DNA from: an uncultured Bacteroidia bacterium
Lineage (GTDB): Bacteria; Bacteroidota; Bacteroidia; Bacteroidales; CAJPTX01
Direction: 5' to 3'
DNA length: 25,151 bases
Assembly: GCA_938038735.1 (NCBI GenBank)
Contig: CALHSW010000064.1
Span: 1-25,151 of the forward strand
Both the position numbers and the translations under genes were made by a program. Of this stretch, positions 15,665-23,379 are shown piece after piece. Below the pieces are notes generated by a model. The model did not search any database and was not told where the DNA came from. It saw only the letters and a list, made by a program, of their open reading frames with translations. How positions within the stretch are numbered: the first letter of the stretch is position 1; each line of letters opens with the position of its first letter.

Positions 15665-15701
15665 CGGCTGCGAGTGAGGAACGCGGAGGGGAACGATGAG
15701 A

Positions 15702-15776
15702 GGTCTGTTAGTTCAGTTTGGTTAGAATGCCGCCCTGTCACGGCGGAGGTCACGAGTTCGAGCCTCGTACAGACCG
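15702..15776 (+). tRNA. tRNA-Asp (anticodon GTC)
   Basis: A 75-base cloverleaf. The acceptor arm GGTCTGT (15702-15708) pairs perfectly with ACAGACC (15769-15775), with discriminator G at 15776. The anticodon stem is CCGCC/GGCGG around loop CTGTCAC, with anticodon GTC at 15737-15739. The T arm is ACGAG-TTCGAGC-CTCGT. The 3' CCA is not encoded (GCT follows), so it must be added by CCA-adding enzyme. A GTC anticodon with a G discriminator gives aspartate identity. Confidence 0.97.
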
Positions 15777-15818
15777 CTGTTTTTCTAGTCGTTTCATAGC
15801 AGGTTTCCTAAAACATTT

Positions 15819-15862
15819 AAAAAGACAATCGTGAGCCTAGGTTCAGGGTTGTCTTTTTTTTT
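15819..15862. terminator. Strong bidirectional rho-independent terminator between tRNA-Asp and rnhB
   Basis: AAAAAGACAA (15819-15828) pairs with TTGTCTTTTT (15849-15858). The loop holds a further small hairpin (TGAGC and GTTCA arms), and nine T run from 15854 to 15862. The A run on the left arm gives a U-tract on the other strand as well. It can therefore end the rightward tRNA transcript and the leftward rnhB transcript, whose stop is at 15907. Confidence 0.85.
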
Positions 15863-15906
15863 ATTGCCCCTAGCTACTACAGCTGGGAGGGGAATCCGCA
15901 TAACGC

Positions 15907-16503
15907 TTAACGTTCTATGCTAAAGCTCAATCGATGCCACGGCGTTAGCCCGAGCTGATGCACAGCCTTTCGGTGCTTCGCGGTGGGGTAACCCTTATTG
16001 CAGCCCCAATCGTAGCCAGGGTACTCCCTATCAAGCTGAAGCATGAACTCGTCGCGGTGCGTTTTGGCTAGAATGGAGGCCGCTGCGATGCATGCGTAGA
16101 GCGCATCCCCATGAACGATCGTTTCGTAGCGAATGCCGCTATCAGTATGGAAATAGTTCCCATCAACGAGTAGTAAATCGGGCGATGCTGGCAATGCGTC
16201 AAGTGCCAGCTGCATGGCGAGTACGGAGGCCTGCAAGATGTTAATGGCATCGATCACCCTGGGCGGCACCATGGTCACGTGCCACGCAATGGCCTCCCGC
16301 TCAATGCGGCCCCGCATGGCCTCGCGTCGTTTCGCTGTCAGCAGCTTGGAATCGCAAAGCCACGGGTCGCTGAAATCCCGCGGAAGAATCACCGCGGCCG
16401 CGCATACTGGCCCTGCCAAACAGCCACGCCCCGCCTCGTCAACCCCCGCCTCAATGCCTTCCCCCCAGAGCCTACGCAACGCGGCTACCGAACCGTGCGA
16501 CAT
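15907..16503 (-). CDS. rnhB: Ribonuclease HII
   Basis: A 198-residue cytoplasmic nuclease that cuts RNA in RNA-DNA hybrids, including single ribonucleotides in DNA. GVDEAGRGCLAGPV carries Asp22 and Glu23, DSK is at 51-53, Asp114 lies in LLVDGN and Asp133 in HGDALYACIAAASILAK, completing the DEDD site. The C-terminal GCNKGYPTAKH is typical. I start at ATG 16503 rather than the GTG two codons earlier. It begins 15 bases after panD and is probably the last gene of the smpB-panC-panD transcript. Confidence 0.95.
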   Translation of the reverse strand: MSHGSVAALRRLWGEGIEAGVDEAGRGCLAGPVCAAAVILPRDFSDPWLCDSKLLTAKRREAMRGRIEREAIAWHVTMVPPRVIDAINILQASVLAMQLALDALPASPDLLLVDGNYFHTDSGIRYETIVHGDALYACIAAASILAKTHRDEFMLQLDREYPGYDWGCNKGYPTAKHRKAVHQLGLTPWHRLSFSIER

Positions 16504-16518
16504 CCCCACGCAGCTACG

Positions 16519-16869
16519 CTATACCAACCGATTGGTTGAGGTGTCGGGGAAGATTACGGTTGGGCGGAATTGCTTCGCCTCCTCAAACTCTAGCAAGGCG
16601 TAGGATATGATGATTATCACGTCACCTACAACGCATTTACGTGCTGCCGGGCCATTGAGGCATATCACCCCACTCTTGGGCTCCCCAGCGATGGTATACG
16701 TGTCAAAACGCTCCCCATTGTTGACGTTAACGATGTACACCCGCTCGCCCGGGATAATGCCAGCCGCCTCCATAAGCGCAGAGTCAATGGTAATACTCCC
16801 TATGTAATCGAGCTCCGCCTGGGTAACCTTTACTCGGTGAATCTTCGACTTCAGTACCTCAATTTGCAT
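16519..16869 (-). CDS. panD: Aspartate 1-decarboxylase PanD (pyruvoyl enzyme precursor)
   Basis: A 116-residue precursor that cleaves itself between Gly24 and Ser25 (DYIGSITID) to form the pyruvoyl group, then makes beta-alanine from aspartate. MQIEVLKSKIHRVKVTQ at the N-terminus, NGERFDTY and LNGPAARKCVVGD are family features, and length is normal. Its product is the substrate of PanC, encoded 40 bases upstream on the same strand. No PanM/PanZ maturation factor is seen. Confidence 0.96.
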   Translation of the reverse strand: MQIEVLKSKIHRVKVTQAELDYIGSITIDSALMEAAGIIPGERVYIVNVNNGERFDTYTIAGEPKSGVICLNGPAARKCVVGDVIIIISYALLEFEEAKQFRPTVIFPDTSTNRLV

Positions 16870-16909
16870 TAACCTACGATTTACATTCCAGTAACTGCAT
16901 GCACCGGAA

Positions 16910-17752
16910 TTAGTACTTCACATTGTCAATTAGCCGCACCGCTCCAACCCTCACGGCGATAAAACCCATCGTTGCGCCCATCGTGTAGTGCTCCACCGCC
17001 TGTAGCGTCTGCGCATCAGTAATGGCAAAGTACTCCACCTGTAGCCCCTGCACGGCGTTGATCTGCTCCGTCACCCACTGCACCGTGCTAGTAACATCAT
17101 GCGTCTTTATGAACTCCCGCGACGCTTCTAGGAAGTGATGAATTTTAGGCGCCGCCGCGCGCCCTTCGGGGGTTAGAAGCGTGTTCCGTGAACTCATAGC
17201 CAAGCCATCGGCCTCTCGCACTATTGGGCAACCTACCACCTCAATGCCTAGCCCTTGTTGCTCCGCCATGCGGCGCACGATGAGCAGCTGCTGGTAGTCC
17301 TTTTCTCCGAAGTAGGCTCTATTGGGACGTACCAGGCTAAAGAGCCTACTCACGATTTGCATCACCCCTGCGAAATGCCCCGGGCGGCGCGCCCCCTCCA
17401 TCACCGTGTCAAGGGGGGAAACGTCAAAATGCTGCTCCTTTTCCCCTTGGGGGTACATCTCCTCTGCGCTGGGCGCAAAGAGCAATACATTATGAAAAGA
17501 TGACAGCTTCCCAGCATCAGCCTCCAGCGTGCGAGGGTACGTCTTATAGTCTGATGGGTCGTTGAACTGCGTTGGATTTACAAAGTCGCTCACCACAACG
17601 ACATCGTTTTCCGCGGCTGCTCGTTTAACCAGCGAGACGTGCCCCGCGTGCAATGCGCCCATCGTGGGCACTAGCCCCACGCTCTTCACTTTACCCCCCA
17701 TCGCGGCGAGCGTCTCGTGAAGCTGCTGCTTCGACATAATTGGTTGCTGCAT
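16910..17752 (-). CDS. panC: Pantothenate synthetase PanC
   Basis: A 280-residue enzyme joining pantoate and beta-alanine with ATP to give pantothenate, the coenzyme A precursor. The nucleotide-binding motif PTMGALHAGH (29-38) includes the HAGH signature. FVNPTQFNDPSDYKTYPR (57-74), GEKDYQQL (149-156) and the KMSKS-like MSSRN (186-190) follow. I use ATG 17752; ATG 17737 is an alternative, and the frame to 17833 would overlap smpB. It starts 34 bases past the smpB stop and is followed by panD. Confidence 0.95.
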   Translation of the reverse strand: MQQPIMSKQQLHETLAAMGGKVKSVGLVPTMGALHAGHVSLVKRAAAENDVVVVSDFVNPTQFNDPSDYKTYPRTLEADAGKLSSFHNVLLFAPSAEEMYPQGEKEQHFDVSPLDTVMEGARRPGHFAGVMQIVSRLFSLVRPNRAYFGEKDYQQLLIVRRMAEQQGLGIEVVGCPIVREADGLAMSSRNTLLTPEGRAAAPKIHHFLEASREFIKTHDVTSTVQWVTEQINAVQGLQVEYFAITDAQTLQAVEHYTMGATMGFIAVRVGAVRLIDNVKY

Positions 17753-17786
17753 AGTTACAATGGTTAAAAACCCTTTATGACCTACA

Positions 17787-18242
17787 CTACCTATAGCGAT
17801 GCTGTTTGGCGCGCTGTAACTCCCGGTTAGCATCCCGCTCCTTTATCGCTTCACGCTTATCATGCGCTTGCTTTCCACGTGCAAGTGCTATACGCAGCTT
17901 GGCGTAGCCCCGTTCACTGATGAATAGTGTCAACGGAACAATGGTATACCCCTTCGTCTTTACGCTCCGCTGTAGCTTTGTGAGTTCCTTACGGTTCAGC
18001 AGTAGTTTGCGATCCCGTTTCGGCTCGTGGTTGAGGTACGTGCCGAAGGCGTACTCCGGAATGTGCATGCCCCGCACCCACAATTCATCGTTTAGGAAAA
18101 GAGCGTATGAGTCCGACAGCGATGCGTGTCCCTGCCGCAGAGATTTAATCTCGGTGCCCGACAGTACTATCCCCGCCACATACTTCTCCAGCAACTCGTA
18201 CTGAAACGATGCCTTCCTATTTTTTGCAACTATACGCTCCAT
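17787..18242 (-). CDS. smpB: SsrA-binding protein SmpB
   Basis: A 151-residue RNA-binding protein that delivers tmRNA to stalled ribosomes. NRKASFQYELLEKYVAGIVL, SGTEIKSLRQG and SDSYALF near the N-terminus are family hallmarks, and the basic C-terminal tail (GKQAHDKREAIKERD to KQHRYR) is the part that enters the mRNA channel. ATG 18242 matches the family start; the frame upstream is unrelated. A -7 box 20 bases upstream fits this start. The tmRNA gene itself is not in the window. Probably the first gene of smpB-panC-panD-rnhB. Confidence 0.95.
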   Translation of the reverse strand: MERIVAKNRKASFQYELLEKYVAGIVLSGTEIKSLRQGHASLSDSYALFLNDELWVRGMHIPEYAFGTYLNHEPKRDRKLLLNRKELTKLQRSVKTKGYTIVPLTLFISERGYAKLRIALARGKQAHDKREAIKERDANRELQRAKQHRYR

Positions 18243-18262
18243 GGCAAGCCAAAACCACGGCG

Positions 18263-18291
18263 CAAAGGTAGCAATTAAAGATGAGAAGCAA
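18263..18291 (-). promoter_or_regulatory. Promoter for the smpB-panC-panD-rnhB operon
   Basis: The minus strand carries TACCTTTG at 18270-18263, matching TAnnTTTG, and a TTG at 18291-18289 at close to the right distance for a -33 element. Predicted transcription start is about 15 bases before the smpB ATG. This is the best promoter pair seen in the window. Confidence 0.65.
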
Positions 18292-18424
18292 GGCAACGCC
18301 CCGACATGCGTGCACAGTGTTGGCAAGGCTAAGCTTCTTTGGCTGTGCCGCGGCCAAGGTTCGGACTGACACCGCCTCCGCAAGCGCTATCCTTATCCTT
18401 TTTCCCTTATGTGCTCTTGGCTTG

Positions 18425-18778
18425 TCATCGCCTTCTTGCGTAGAGAAGCGACAGCAGGAAGCCTACCAACGATGAGAAGAGAAACAGCAGAAGGGTCATC
18501 CAAAAACCGTAGTCCCGCAGCCATAGCACAAGTATAAATAGGATCACATCTACAATCCACCCCCCTATACCTATAAAACTAAGCAGAAATTGTAGCACAA
18601 TGGTTGCCAGCACAATAATGAACCATGCATGGAGGAATGCCCCAAAACCGTCAATGGTATCGGGCATGAATGAAAGAATTCCCCTTGTGGGGCCTCCCTT
18701 GCAGCTAGATAAGGCCAAGACCATAATAAGCGATAGTAGCACCCATTGCCCTACCTTTAAAACTTTAACCCTATTCAT
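18425..18778 (-). CDS. Small lipoprotein with membrane-spanning C-terminal region, unknown function
   Basis: A 117-residue protein I do not recognise. Residues 1-26 form a lipoprotein-like signal (MNRVKVLKVG, hydrophobic run, LALSSC with Cys26). Instead of a soluble domain, residues about 53-113 are almost wholly hydrophobic with two or three membrane segments (FLHAWFIIVLATIVLQFLL, WIVDVILFILVLWL, WMTLLLFLFSSLVGFLLSL), ending in RRR. ATG 18778 is fixed by an unusually strong AAGGAGGA seven bases upstream; most genes here have weak ribosome binding sites. It lies 48 bases after the ABC permease gene on the same strand and may be part of that operon. The 182 bases between its stop and smpB contain only the smpB promoter. 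Confidence 0.7.
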   Translation of the reverse strand: MNRVKVLKVGQWVLLSLIMVLALSSCKGGPTRGILSFMPDTIDGFGAFLHAWFIIVLATIVLQFLLSFIGIGGWIVDVILFILVLWLRDYGFWMTLLLFLFSSLVGFLLSLLYARRR

Positions 18779-18779
18779 T

Positions 18780-18790
18780 GCGTCCTCCTT
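18780..18790 (-). promoter_or_regulatory. Strong Shine-Dalgarno site for the small lipoprotein gene
   Basis: The minus strand reads AAGGAGGACGC directly before A-ATG. Such a complete anti-16S match is uncommon in Bacteroidota, where translation starts usually lack one. It decides the start at 18778 over the in-frame one at 18805. Confidence 0.6.
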
Positions 18791-18826
18791 GTGTTGTATT
18801 GCCACGCAAAGTGCAGTGGTTCACGT

Positions 18827-20131
18827 TTATTCCCATATCCACTTCAGCATTTCCTTCCACGAGTGCTTCCTGCCAAATCGCAGGATCCCCTGCCTATAGA
18901 TACGCGCCGCAAGCCATAGCACCACCACCATGGTGGCCACAAGCAGCACCCCTGACAGCAAAACCTCCCATAGCGGCGCCCCAGCAGCCACGCGCACCGG
19001 CATTATCACGGGTGACGTAAGGGGAATCATCGAGAGCCAAAAGCCCACATTCCCATCGGGGGCCTTTATAACCATAAACATCCCCATTAGGGCTATCACC
19101 AGCGGCACCGTGACCGGCATTAGCAGCTGCCCCGTGTCGTTTTGATCCTCCACTGCCGAGCCAACCGCTGCGAATATCGCCGCGTAGAGCAGGTAGCCAA
19201 ACAGCGCAAAGAATAGAAAGCTCAGCAGCACCCCGCCAATGTTTATCGACCCAAACGATTCCCTTGCGGTTGTTAGCATATCGGCAAAATCATCGGTTGC
19301 CCCCTGCGCCACCACGCTACCCATCTCGGCAGGAGAACTCGAAGGGATGAACTGTGACGCTACGCCCGCAAAGATCACCGTGAGTACCCCCCAAAGCAAC
19401 ATTTGTATGACCAGCACCGCGCCAACCCCGAGTATCTTCCCAAGCATCAGGTCTACGCTCCGCACCGACGACACGAGTACCTCCACGATACGCGTGGTTT
19501 TCTCCTCCATAACCCCAGCCATTACCATGTTTCCCGTGGCAAAAATCATGACGTAAACCAGGAACCCTAGAATGTAACCTATTGCCGCCACGAGCTCCGT
19601 GCTGCTGCTCTTCTCCTCGCCCTCTTCGCTCCACACCACGGTACCCACCTCCGCCTTTTGGCCTACATCCTGCATAATCTCCCCCAGCTGCGGTATTGCG
19701 TTGTATCGAGTCATTTTGTAGGCACGTAACGCATCGTTCACCGCGCTGCTAATCGTCATCTTCGCCTCTACTGAGGGTGTCTTAGAGGCGTAAATGGTCA
19801 CCCCCTTCGCCTCTTTGAGTACCTGCGGCTCAATCACCACCAGCGCATCCAGCGATGAGTCGCGTACCGCCCCCTCAAACGCCTCCTGCTCAACGTTGCC
19901 CATCCGCACGAAGCTCATGTTCTCCTTGGGCTCCATGAGGCTATAGAGGCTATCGCTACGGTCAATAACCCCCACCGTGTAGCGCGTACCGGAATCCATG
20001 AGCATCAAAATCGATGGCAGTATCATCACCCCTGCGAAGAGTATTGGGGTAAGAATAGTGCTTACAATGAACGCCCTTCTGCGCACACGGGTGCTTATCT
20101 CCCGCTGCATCACCAACCATACATTCCGCAT
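18827..20131 (-). CDS. ABC-2 type transporter permease (NatB-like)
   Basis: A 434-residue inner-membrane protein. One helix near the N-terminus (about 22-45) is followed by a large extracytoplasmic domain (about 46-180), then five or six helices to the end, the layout of the ABC-2/NatB family (PF12698). MQREISTRVRRRAFIVSTILTPI at the start and the EEKTTRIVEVLVSSV segment near 215 are highly typical of this family. It starts three bases after the ATPase gene stop, so the two are one transporter. NatAB exports sodium in Bacillus, but the substrate here cannot be told. Confidence 0.9.
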   Translation of the reverse strand: MRNVWLVMQREISTRVRRRAFIVSTILTPILFAGVMILPSILMLMDSGTRYTVGVIDRSDSLYSLMEPKENMSFVRMGNVEQEAFEGAVRDSSLDALVVIEPQVLKEAKGVTIYASKTPSVEAKMTISSAVNDALRAYKMTRYNAIPQLGEIMQDVGQKAEVGTVVWSEEGEEKSSSTELVAAIGYILGFLVYVMIFATGNMVMAGVMEEKTTRIVEVLVSSVRSVDLMLGKILGVGAVLVIQMLLWGVLTVIFAGVASQFIPSSSPAEMGSVVAQGATDDFADMLTTARESFGSINIGGVLLSFLFFALFGYLLYAAIFAAVGSAVEDQNDTGQLLMPVTVPLVIALMGMFMVIKAPDGNVGFWLSMIPLTSPVIMPVRVAAGAPLWEVLLSGVLLVATMVVVLWLAARIYRQGILRFGRKHSWKEMLKWIWE

Positions 20132-20134
20132 TGT

Positions 20135-21079
20135 CTACGCCTCCTTTGCTTCACTTGAAGGCGTGTGGTCCGCCACCGCCTGAATAAATATTTCTTTCAT
20201 TCTCGCCGACCGCCTCGCGAATCGCCCTATCTCTGCCACCTGCGCTAGCGATGCCAGCAGCTGTCCCTGTCCCGCAGCGCTATCCGTTTGCCGCAGCACC
20301 GCGGTGGCATATCCCTCCTCCGGCGCCCCTGTCGTCATTTGCCACCCGCTAGGTATACACTGTTGCACTGTTTGCTGGTCTCCCTTGTAGTGCAAATCGT
20401 AGATGGGCTGAGAGTACCGTGCTCGCACCTCATCCACCGTCCCTGTCAGGATGTTTTCCGAACGGTGGATGAGCGTTATCCTGTCGCACATCTCCTCCAC
20501 CGACTCCATGTCGTGCGTTGAGAAAATCACCGTTGCCCCCTCGTCCCGCAGCCGAAGTATCTCCTTGGCTATGAGGTTGGCATTGATGGGGTCAAAACCG
20601 CTGAACGGCTCATCAAATATCAGAAGCGGCGGTCGGTGCAGCACAGTAACGATGAATTGTATCTTCTGCGCCATGCCCTTTGATAGCTCCTCTACCTTCT
20701 TGCCCCACCACCCCACAATATCGAATCGCTCGAACCATTTTTTTAGCTCGCTCATCGCGTCCGCTCTCGACATGCCCCGCAGCCGCGCCAGGTAGAGCGC
20801 CTGTTCCCCCACCTTCATCTTCCTATAAAGCCCACGCTCCTCCGGCATGTAGCCAATGAGCTTCACATGCTCCCGGCGCAGCGACTCGCCTTTTAGGAGT
20901 ACCTCGCCGCTATCGCGCTCAATAATCTGATTTATAATGCGTATCAGCGTTGTTTTCCCAGCTCCGTTCGGCCCTAGCAATCCGTACACGGACCCCTCCG
21001 GCACGCTGAACGACACATCGTGCAGCGCACGATGATCCCGATAGCTCTTGCTAACCCCCTTGATCTCTAGTACATCCAT
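20135..21079 (-). CDS. ABC transporter ATP-binding protein (NatA-like)
   Basis: A 314-residue cytoplasmic ATPase. Walker A is GPNGAGKTT (36-44), the signature LSKGMAQKI (132-140), Walker B LLIFDEPFSG (152-161) and the switch His189. The LSKGM form and C-terminal extension of ~90 residues (DUF4162-like) match NatA-type exporters. I begin at ATG 21079 (MDVLEIKGVSKSY); the longer frame to 21247 runs into the neighbouring gene. It is 34 bases downstream of the DUF1573 gene and three bases upstream of its permease. Confidence 0.93.
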   Translation of the reverse strand: MDVLEIKGVSKSYRDHRALHDVSFSVPEGSVYGLLGPNGAGKTTLIRIINQIIERDSGEVLLKGESLRREHVKLIGYMPEERGLYRKMKVGEQALYLARLRGMSRADAMSELKKWFERFDIVGWWGKKVEELSKGMAQKIQFIVTVLHRPPLLIFDEPFSGFDPINANLIAKEILRLRDEGATVIFSTHDMESVEEMCDRITLIHRSENILTGTVDEVRARYSQPIYDLHYKGDQQTVQQCIPSGWQMTTGAPEEGYATAVLRQTDSAAGQGQLLASLAQVAEIGRFARRSARMKEIFIQAVADHTPSSEAKEA

Positions 21080-21113
21080 CACTTTCTCTATAAAGTACGC
21101 AGCGCGGTAGCTA

Positions 21114-22184
21114 TTAGCGAATGTCCGCTCGCACGCGCAGCCGTACGTAACGCTGTTGTGGGTCATTGGTGATGAGCGATATGTCCTTCTCGTGCACCCC
21201 GCGATACCCCTCTGTGTTAAATACCACCGACACCTTTGTGCTCGCATTCGGCTTCAGTTTCTCTTTCCCCACCTCCGCGAGCAAGCAGCTACAATTTGTC
21301 TGCACCCGGCGGATGTAGAGCGTTGACCCGCCCGTGTTCTTCACCTCAAAGCTCGCCTGCACCACATCGCCGTGACGCACCGCCTTTAGGTCTATCTCTC
21401 TGTTCGCTACGCTCGCCACGGGGGGATTAAGCTTCTCCTCTTCGCTCCATGCGCTGAAATTCTCGTCCCGATTGAAGCCCAACTCTATGGGGTACTTTGT
21501 GCCCTGTATAGCGCAAGTAAATTTCTCGGTGGTGTACCCCCACTCCTTCACGCGGTGCCCATCCACTGTAATCCGCAGCGTGCGCTCCTCGCCACCCTTT
21601 AACCTAATCGTCTTATCGGGCAGCTGCACGCTTTTAGGAACGTCTACAAACCGCACTTCCATCTCTTTACTCCCGCTGTTATACAGCCCCACTGTTCCCT
21701 CTGTGGTGCCGTCATCCAGCACCCTTGGCAACGATAGAAAAGACACGCTCGCCCAAACCTGCCCCATGTGGTAGGGGTATTGCTCCTGCTTGCTCCGCGC
21801 GCGCGGCGTTACGTTCCCCGTGAGGTAGAGCACCACGCGCTCCGGCTCCGCGTTGGACACCACCGTGAGCGACTTGGTGAAGCCACCCGGCCGCCCCATG
21901 GGGTTATACGTTCCCGAAACAAACCCCTCCTTGCCCGGCAGCACCGGCTCCTTCGACCAGTCCGATACCGTGCATCCGCACGATGAACTCACATGCTTTA
22001 TCACCACGGGGGCATCGCCCGTGTTCTTAAAGACAAACCTATGGGTAACTTGCCCCCCATCCTCGGCTACCTGCTCAAAGCTGTACGTTTTTTCTACAAA
22101 CTCCATCACGCCCTGCGCCGCTGCGCTCTGCGCTGCCGAAACCGCCAAGGTGAGAATTAGTAAACATCGATTTAAAAGTCGCAT
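21114..22184 (-). CDS. Secreted DUF1573 protein with two Ig-like domains
   Basis: A 356-residue exported protein. ATG 22184 gives a clean signal peptide (MRLLNRCLLILTLAVSA, cleavage near AAAQG). Two DUF1573-type Ig-fold domains lie at about 27-125 and 248-356. Each has an FxFKNTG-like strand (HRFVFKNTGDAPVVI; ASFEVKNTGGSTLYI) and a Cys-rich SSCGCT or NCSCL turn, with a proline-rich strand after. The middle section (about 130-247) looks like a third, more diverged beta-domain. DUF1573 proteins are abundant in Bacteroidetes, with unknown function and likely periplasmic location. It precedes the ABC transporter genes with a 34-base gap. A TAACTTTG box lies about 55 bases upstream. Confidence 0.85.
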   Translation of the reverse strand: MRLLNRCLLILTLAVSAAQSAAAQGVMEFVEKTYSFEQVAEDGGQVTHRFVFKNTGDAPVVIKHVSSSCGCTVSDWSKEPVLPGKEGFVSGTYNPMGRPGGFTKSLTVVSNAEPERVVLYLTGNVTPRARSKQEQYPYHMGQVWASVSFLSLPRVLDDGTTEGTVGLYNSGSKEMEVRFVDVPKSVQLPDKTIRLKGGEERTLRITVDGHRVKEWGYTTEKFTCAIQGTKYPIELGFNRDENFSAWSEEEKLNPPVASVANREIDLKAVRHGDVVQASFEVKNTGGSTLYIRRVQTNCSCLLAEVGKEKLKPNASTKVSVVFNTEGYRGVHEKDISLITNDPQQRYVRLRVRADIR

Positions 22185-22238
22185 CCTGTAAATCCTTTCC
22201 ATTTATGCCAAACCGTATCCTCCCGAATTCTCCATGCG

Positions 22239-22246
22239 CAAAGTTA
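22239..22246 (-). promoter_or_regulatory. -7 promoter box for the DUF1573-ABC operon
   Basis: The minus strand reads TAACTTTG, matching TAnnTTTG, in the 67-base gap between the mqnC stop and the DUF1573 start. No TTTG is seen at the -33 distance. It suggests a separate transcript from mqnC. Confidence 0.45.
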
Positions 22247-22251
22247 CTACT

Positions 22252-23379
22252 TTACTTGGCTTTTTGAGGCTGCGCACCCGCCCATGTTCTCTTCCTGTAC
22301 CCCTGGTCGCGTAGCTGCGGCTCTAGCCCCACGGAGCGTATAGCGCGCTGCATCCCATCCGCATCAAGACGATTATGCGCCCCTGCCGAGGCCACCACGT
22401 TCTCCTCTACCATGATCGATCCCATGTCATCGGCCCCGGTAAATAGCGTTAGGAGTGCTACATCCACTCCTACAGTCAGCCATGAGGCCTGTATGTGCGG
22501 CACGTTTGTAAGCATTATCCTTGACATCGCTACCATTCGTGCATGCTCTGCTGCGCTCGTGGGAGTCCATCCGTACCGCTTTGCCAACGCAGTACCCTTA
22601 CCCTGGAAGGGCCATGCAATAAATGCTAGAAACCCTTGACTCCCCTCCGGCCGTTCGTCCTGTAGCTCCCTTATGCGTACCAAATGCTCCATGCGCTCCT
22701 CGATGGTCTCCACGTGCCCATACATCATCGTGGCAGACGTGAGAAGCCCCATGCGCTGCGCCGTGCGCATCACCTCTATCCACTCGTCAGCCGTGGCCTT
22801 GCGCGGGGCAACCAGAGCCCTTGGGCGTTCCGATAGTATCTCAGCCCCCGCCCCCGGTAGGCTGTCAAGCCCAGCCTCCATGAGCGCTCGCAGCGTGGCC
22901 TCTATCGTCATCCCCTCCAGCCTGGCAATATGCACCACCTCTGGAGGCCCAAGCGCATGGAGCTTCACGTTCGGGTAGCGCAGCTTCAACCAGCTGAAAA
23001 GGTCAACGTAGAAATCTAACCCAAGCTTTGGGTGCAGCCCCCCCTGCAATAGAATTTGATCCCCCCCCAATGCTAGGAGCTCGTCAATCTTTTGCACGTA
23101 CTCCTCCCGCGTTGTGATGTAGGGCTTTGCGCACGGCGATGCGCCTGCATGAAAGTTACAGAATAGGCAGCCCGACGAGCAGACGTTGGTGATGTTGATG
23201 TTCCTATCGATTTGCCATGTCACTTCCCGCCCAGGCACGTGGTGCTGTCGCAGGGCATTCGCCACCGCGAACAGATCGTCGAGCTGCGCCTCTCGCCATA
23301 AGTAACTGCCCTCCTCTATGGATAGCTGACGCAGCGCCAGGGCATCCGCTAGCAGTGCCTCTATGCGATTGCTACGCAT
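22252..23379 (-). CDS. mqnC: Cyclic dehypoxanthinyl futalosine synthase MqnC (radical SAM)
   Basis: A 375-residue radical SAM enzyme that cyclises dehypoxanthine futalosine in the futalosine route to menaquinone. The cluster cysteines are Cys67, Cys71 and Cys74 (NVCSSGCLFCNFHAG). Further family marks are LLQGGLHPKLGLDFYVDLF, HALGPPEVVHIARL, GLDSLPGAGAEIL, TSATMMYGHVE and the late GADDMGSIMVEENVV. These favour MqnC over the related CofH and MqnE. Its ATG 23379 overlaps the end of the MATE gene by eight bases. No other mqn gene is in the window, so the remaining pathway genes must lie elsewhere. The presence of this route rather than the classic Men route is informative for taxonomy. Confidence 0.88.
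   Translation of the reverse strand: MRSNRIEALLADALALRQLSIEEGSYLWREAQLDDLFAVANALRQHHVPGREVTWQIDRNINITNVCSSGCLFCNFHAGASPCAKPYITTREEYVQKIDELLALGGDQILLQGGLHPKLGLDFYVDLFSWLKLRYPNVKLHALGPPEVVHIARLEGMTIEATLRALMEAGLDSLPGAGAEILSERPRALVAPRKATADEWIEVMRTAQRMGLLTSATMMYGHVETIEERMEHLVRIRELQDERPEGSQGFLAFIAWPFQGKGTALAKRYGWTPTSAAEHARMVAMSRIMLTNVPHIQASWLTVGVDVALLTLFTGADDMGSIMVEENVVASAGAHNRLDADGMQRAIRSVGLEPQLRDQGYRKRTWAGAQPQKAK

Noticed and set aside
18281..18475. 64-codon plus-strand frame between smpB and the small lipoprotein gene
   Set aside because: It overlaps the smpB promoter and the end of the lipoprotein gene, lacks a ribosome binding site and has no recognisable motif.
22252..23379. CofH or MqnE instead of MqnC
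   Set aside because: The motif set, with LLQGGLHPKLG and GADDMGSIMVEENVV, fits MqnC better, and no F420 genes are visible. A small doubt remains.
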